In this document: piece by piece, positions 7,252 to 9,468 of the stretch
Position numbering within the stretch: position 1 is the stretch's first letter
How the letters are laid out: the number at the start of each line of letters is the position of its first letter
Source of the DNA: JACOTV01 sp964445135
Lineage (GTDB): Bacteria; Patescibacteriota; Microgenomatia; UBA1406; GWC2-37-13
DNA: 9,468 nt
Direction of reading: 5' to 3'
Assembly (NCBI GenBank): GCA_964445135.1
Contig: CAYUJW010000040.1
Span: 1-9,468, forward strand
Notes under the pieces: generated by a model
Told to the model about the DNA's origin: nothing
What the model saw: only the letters and a program-made list of their open reading frames with translations
Database searches by the model: none
Position numbers and translations under genes: made by a program

Positions 7252-7263
7252 GCTTGTACACGT

Positions 7264-7794
7264 ATGAACTTACTAATCGCATTTGCACAAAAGCTGTATA
7301 CACGCTACGTTTCAAGCCGTTTGGGGTCAGTTGGCTCAAACGTTCTCTTCATCACCTTCTCCAAGTTTTTTATTCCAAAAAATATTCACATTGGAAATAA
7401 TGTTTTTATCAATCAGCAATGCATTTTTGTCGGAGAAGAAAAGATCACTATAGGTAATAATGTGAGTATTGGTTTTCGGTGTATGTTTATTACCTCAAAT
7501 TCAGAGCCGTACTTTCACCCAAAAACGAAGCGCCGCGCGAAATATTTTGAGCCAATTGTGATCGAAGATGATGTTTGGATCGGAGCCGGCGCAATCATCT
7601 TATCAGGAGTCCGTCTTGGTCGAGGCAGTGTGGTTGCAGCAGGTGCTGTTGTGACGCGAGATGTACCGGCGCTCTCATTGGTTGGTGAAGTTCCGGCAAG
7701 AATCATCAAGCGCATCACTCCACAAGACACACTTATGACCCTTCGAGAACACACTCATGTTCGTGCTCCTGCACCCGCGCCTGCTTCTGTCTGA
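7264..7794 (+). CDS. Left-handed beta-helix (hexapeptide repeat) acyltransferase
   Basis: The 176-residue product belongs to the maltose/galactoside O-acetyltransferase-like group of trimeric hexapeptide acyltransferases, which move acetyl groups from acetyl-CoA to sugars. Hexapeptide turns are clear at IHIGNNVFI (41-49), ITIGNNVSIG (61-70), IVIEDDVWIGAGAII (98-112), VRLGRGSVVAAGAVVTRDV (116-134) and PARIIKR (144-150). The loop between the two coil blocks (SNSEPYFHPK, 78-87) is where relatives usually have the catalytic His in an H-P-x-D-P motif. Here Glu81 sits before the Pro and the only His is at 85, so activity or alignment is uncertain. The tail is Ala-Pro rich. Neighbours (a glycosyltransferase, a surface-protein operon) fit modification of a surface glycan, but the substrate is unknown. 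No Shine-Dalgarno. It converges with the glycosyltransferase with 41 nt between the stops. Confidence 0.88.
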   Translation: MNLLIAFAQKLYTRYVSSRLGSVGSNVLFITFSKFFIPKNIHIGNNVFINQQCIFVGEEKITIGNNVSIGFRCMFITSNSEPYFHPKTKRRAKYFEPIVIEDDVWIGAGAIILSGVRLGRGSVVAAGAVVTRDVPALSLVGEVPARIIKRITPQDTLMTLREHTHVRAPAPAPASV

Positions 7795-7835
7795 AGTGTA
7801 CTCATGTAAGACTGAAGTGGCTCCACCTCCCTTGA

Positions 7836-8720
7836 CTAATGTTTTGAATCAAGCGACACGGGCTTATACTTTATGGAGAGACTGATGTATTTGTTCAGCA
7901 AGGCAATGCTAAGTGCGCCAAGCGGATTGCGCAAGATTTCTTGAATTTTGTACTTCATAAGTAGACTCGGTTCAACCCTGAGCACATCAACTGCCATGTC
8001 ACCAAAAAACGGCGTCAATTCCTCCGTGGTACTTGTATAGCGAGACAGGCGATTGAAGTGTTCGCGATAGGTGCTGGGAAGATCGTAAAGCGCTGCTGCA
8101 CGTTGCACAAACATATATTTCTTCTTGTTTTGTAGGCAGAGCAAGTACAAATAGGTGTCGGTGCTGTAGACTTCGTTTGGTATCTGGATGGTCTTTGCAA
8201 ATGTGCCGGGGAGCGCAAGAAATCCACCTGAGCAGGTGAGGTGTGTGCGCCCTCGTTTATAGTCATGAGCAAGATTGTCGTACGCCCGCACACTTGATGC
8301 AATCGATCGTTGAAGGAGTGTTTTTGGCGCGCGATATTTGCAGTATCCACCCACAAGCCCAACATTCTTATCCTTCATAAGTGGCTTAATGAGCTCTTCA
8401 AGACAATCTTTATGCTGAAGCTCAACGTCTGCGTCGATCAATACAAAAATATCCGATGTGCATTCGCGCAATAATGTATTCATGCGAGCAGTTTTACCCA
8501 GACGCTTTGAGCTGGCAGTAATAGTCAGTGGAATATTATTGGGGCGCGGCACCGATTGTGCGCGCTTGACCGTTTGATCGGAGCTCCCATCTGAGAGTAC
8601 TCGCATTTGATGGATGACAAAACTCCGTACATTTTGCGCAAACACGCTTTCTAAGACGCGCTCAATATTGTCCTCCTCGTTGTATGCGCAGATTCCAATG
8701 GTGACTGTCGGTTTTTTCAT
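7836..8720 (-). CDS. Glycosyltransferase family 2 (GT-A fold)
   Basis: The 294-residue product has the standard GT2 core: TIGICAYNEEDNIERVL (7-23) for nucleotide-sugar binding, VLSDGSSDQT (41-50), LGKTARMN (74-81), the metal-binding DxD as LIDADVEL (94-101), and an acceptor-side CSGGFLAL segment in the middle of the protein. No clear multi-pass membrane region is seen, though the C-terminal segment NPLGALSIALLNKYISL is fairly hydrophobic and may contact the membrane. It should add a sugar from an NDP-sugar to a polysaccharide or lipid-linked acceptor at the inner face of the membrane. Donor and acceptor cannot be read from the sequence. The ATG at 8720 opens directly before the core strand, so the start is sound. 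It is on its own transcript, divergent from the HAD gene and convergent with the acyltransferase. Confidence 0.9.
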   Translation of the reverse strand: MKKPTVTIGICAYNEEDNIERVLESVFAQNVRSFVIHQMRVLSDGSSDQTVKRAQSVPRPNNIPLTITASSKRLGKTARMNTLLRECTSDIFVLIDADVELQHKDCLEELIKPLMKDKNVGLVGGYCKYRAPKTLLQRSIASSVRAYDNLAHDYKRGRTHLTCSGGFLALPGTFAKTIQIPNEVYSTDTYLYLLCLQNKKKYMFVQRAAALYDLPSTYREHFNRLSRYTSTTEELTPFFGDMAVDVLRVEPSLLMKYKIQEILRNPLGALSIALLNKYISLSIKYKPVSLDSKH

Positions 8721-8750
8721 ACGTATTGTTTTGATGGGTGGGAAAAAAGT

Positions 8751-8779
8751 AGAATAACAAACTGATGCGTGTCATACAA
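8751..8779 (-). promoter_or_regulatory. Predicted promoter of the glycosyltransferase gene
   Basis: On the minus strand, TTGTAT (8779-8774), a 17-nt spacer and TATTCT (8756-8751), preceded by TG (TGTTATTCT), form an extended -10 promoter. The leader would be about 24 nt, with no purine-rich Shine-Dalgarno before the ATG at 8720. Confidence 0.45.
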
Positions 8780-8818
8780 GTCGAGATAGAGCGTCATCAT
8801 AACTTTAAAGGAGTGGGC

Positions 8819-8863
8819 ATGTGTATGAAAGTCTTCATTTATGTGCCTGATGCTATAATTTGA
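8819..8863 (+). CDS. Possible 14-codon leader ORF upstream of the HAD gene
   Basis: AAGGAG at 8808-8813 lies 5 nt before an ATG that opens a 14-codon frame (MCMKVFIYVPDAII) ending in TGA at 8861-8863, just 3 nt before the HAD start at 8867. This is the only well-placed Shine-Dalgarno I found in the window. It could be a leader peptide that couples translation to the HAD gene. A TATAAT box lies inside the ORF and suggests that the HAD gene can also be transcribed from within it, so the ORF may be chance. Confidence 0.3.
   Translation: MCMKVFIYVPDAII
8851..8859 (+). promoter_or_regulatory. Predicted extended -10 promoter of the HAD gene
   Basis: TGCTATAAT is a perfect extended -10 element (TATAAT at 8854-8859). 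No good -35 is seen about 17 nt upstream, which extended -10 promoters tolerate. The box ends 7 nt before the ATG at 8867, so transcription should start at or one base before the A of the start codon, giving a leaderless mRNA. Confidence 0.55.
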
Positions 8864-8866
8864 CCT

Positions 8867-9468
8867 ATGATTAAATTTGTGTATTTTGATGTTGGAGGCG
8901 TTGCGCTGCTTGACTTTTCAGGTACGCAAAAATGGAGCGAACTGAAAAAAAGCATAGGGATAACTCCTGAGAAAGATCGTGACTTTGAGTCGTTGTGGGA
9001 TGCGCATTGTGCGCGGGTATGTATTGATTATGATGTCGATTCATTCCTTCCCATCCTCACTCGTAAGCTTGGCATATCTTTTCCCTCGCATTATTCACTT
9101 TTGAATGAGTTTGTCAGTCGGTTTGAAGCAAATAATTCGCTGTGGCCAATTATCAAAGATGTCTCTTCAAAATATCAAGTGGGGTTGTTGACGAATATGT
9201 ATCCTCGAATGTTGCCTATACTGCAGCAAAAAAATCTCTTGCCGCCTATTTCTTGGAATGCGGTCGTTGATTCAAGCGAAGTCGGGTATCAAAAGCCACA
9301 GAAAGAAATATATGAGATAGCACAGCAAAAAGCGCATGTTGCGCCACAGGAAATTTTGTTTGTTGAAAATACTCGCTCACACATTGAGGGGGCAAACGCC
9401 ATGAATTGGCACACATTTCTGTACGATCCGACGCAGATTGAAAAATCAAACGAAGCACTCAAAGCGCG
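8867..9468 (+). CDS. HAD-superfamily hydrolase-like protein, C-terminus beyond window
   Basis: The frame is open to the right edge, giving 200 residues. The Rossmann-like HAD plan with an alpha-helical cap is visible. Motif I is VYFDVGGV, with nucleophile Asp8. Motif II is GLLTN (Thr109). Motif III Lys is in VGYQKPQKEIYE (Lys143). The motif IV region is ILFVENTRSHIEGA (163-176). Two departures stand out. The general acid/base Asp two residues after the nucleophile is Gly, as in the YihX-like HAD-IA subgroup (FDxGxV). The motif IV acidic pair is Glu167-Asn168 instead of Asp-Asp. Family members are cytosolic phosphatases or dehalogenase-like hydrolases acting on small molecules, and the substrate here is unknown. 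With these changes it could be a weak or altered enzyme. The start follows a TATAAT box at leaderless spacing. Confidence 0.82.
   Translation, partial: MIKFVYFDVGGVALLDFSGTQKWSELKKSIGITPEKDRDFESLWDAHCARVCIDYDVDSFLPILTRKLGISFPSHYSLLNEFVSRFEANNSLWPIIKDVSSKYQVGLLTNMYPRMLPILQQKNLLPPISWNAVVDSSEVGYQKPQKEIYEIAQQKAHVAPQEILFVENTRSHIEGANAMNWHTFLYDPTQIEKSNEALKA

Noticed and set aside
7815..7828. Hairpin AAGTGG/CCACCT between the convergent acyltransferase and glycosyltransferase genes as a bidirectional terminator
   Set aside because: About 5 usable base pairs with a G-T pair, a very tight loop and no T-tract on either side make it too weak to call.
1..9468. Alternative genetic code with TGA as Gly (SR1/Gracilibacteria)
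   Set aside because: The recognisable genes have no internal TGA codons, and TGA is the natural stop of the PilX-like and acyltransferase genes.

Overview
This 9.5-kb window looks like a scaffold from an uncultivated bacterium, most likely of the Candidate Phyla Radiation (Patescibacteria). That placement is an inference from several features: a TraG/VirD4-like ATPase carrying the LINLSKGRLGEENS signature, a PilX-type pilin operon with a large Cys-rich exported protein, small free-standing enzymes, and almost no Shine-Dalgarno sequences. TGA acts as a normal stop codon here (for example at 3681 and 7792), so this is not a TGA=Gly lineage such as Gracilibacteria or SR1. Three runs of exactly 100 N (1714-1813, 3423-3522, 6513-6612) look like fixed-length scaffold gaps. 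Each interrupts or truncates a gene.

Layout. Positions 1-584 (+) hold the C-terminal end of a conjugation-type DNA-transfer ATPase. Positions 682-3404 (+) hold a stand-alone FAD/NAD(P)H oxidoreductase, a UlaG-like metallo-beta-lactamase-fold protein cut by a gap, and the replicative helicase DnaB. Positions 3523-7144 (-) hold a three-gene exported or pilus operon. In transcription order it encodes a large secreted Cys-rich repeat protein split by a gap, a PilX-like minor pilin 6 nt downstream, and a small membrane-anchored protein 30 nt further on that runs into a gap. Positions 7264-7794 (+) encode a hexapeptide-repeat acyltransferase and 7836-8720 (-) a family 2 glycosyltransferase; these two converge. 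Positions 8867-9468 (+) hold a HAD-like hydrolase that runs off the right edge.

How the genes fit together. DnaB is the housekeeping core. The minus-strand operon appears to build a pilus or pseudopilus with a surface-exposed adhesin-like subunit. The flanking acyltransferase and glycosyltransferase would fit surface-glycan synthesis, but no sequence evidence ties them to the pilus. Several genes have an extended -10 box (TGnTAnnnT) very close to the start codon and no Shine-Dalgarno, suggesting very short or absent 5' leaders.

The most interesting points are: (i) the roughly 50-residue Cx4C repeats of the large surface protein, which also allow the hidden gap length to be estimated; (ii) the short-leader promoter architecture; and (iii) a 14-codon ORF with the only good Shine-Dalgarno seen in the window, placed just before the HAD gene. 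I found no CRISPR array, RNA gene, insertion sequence or convincing terminator.
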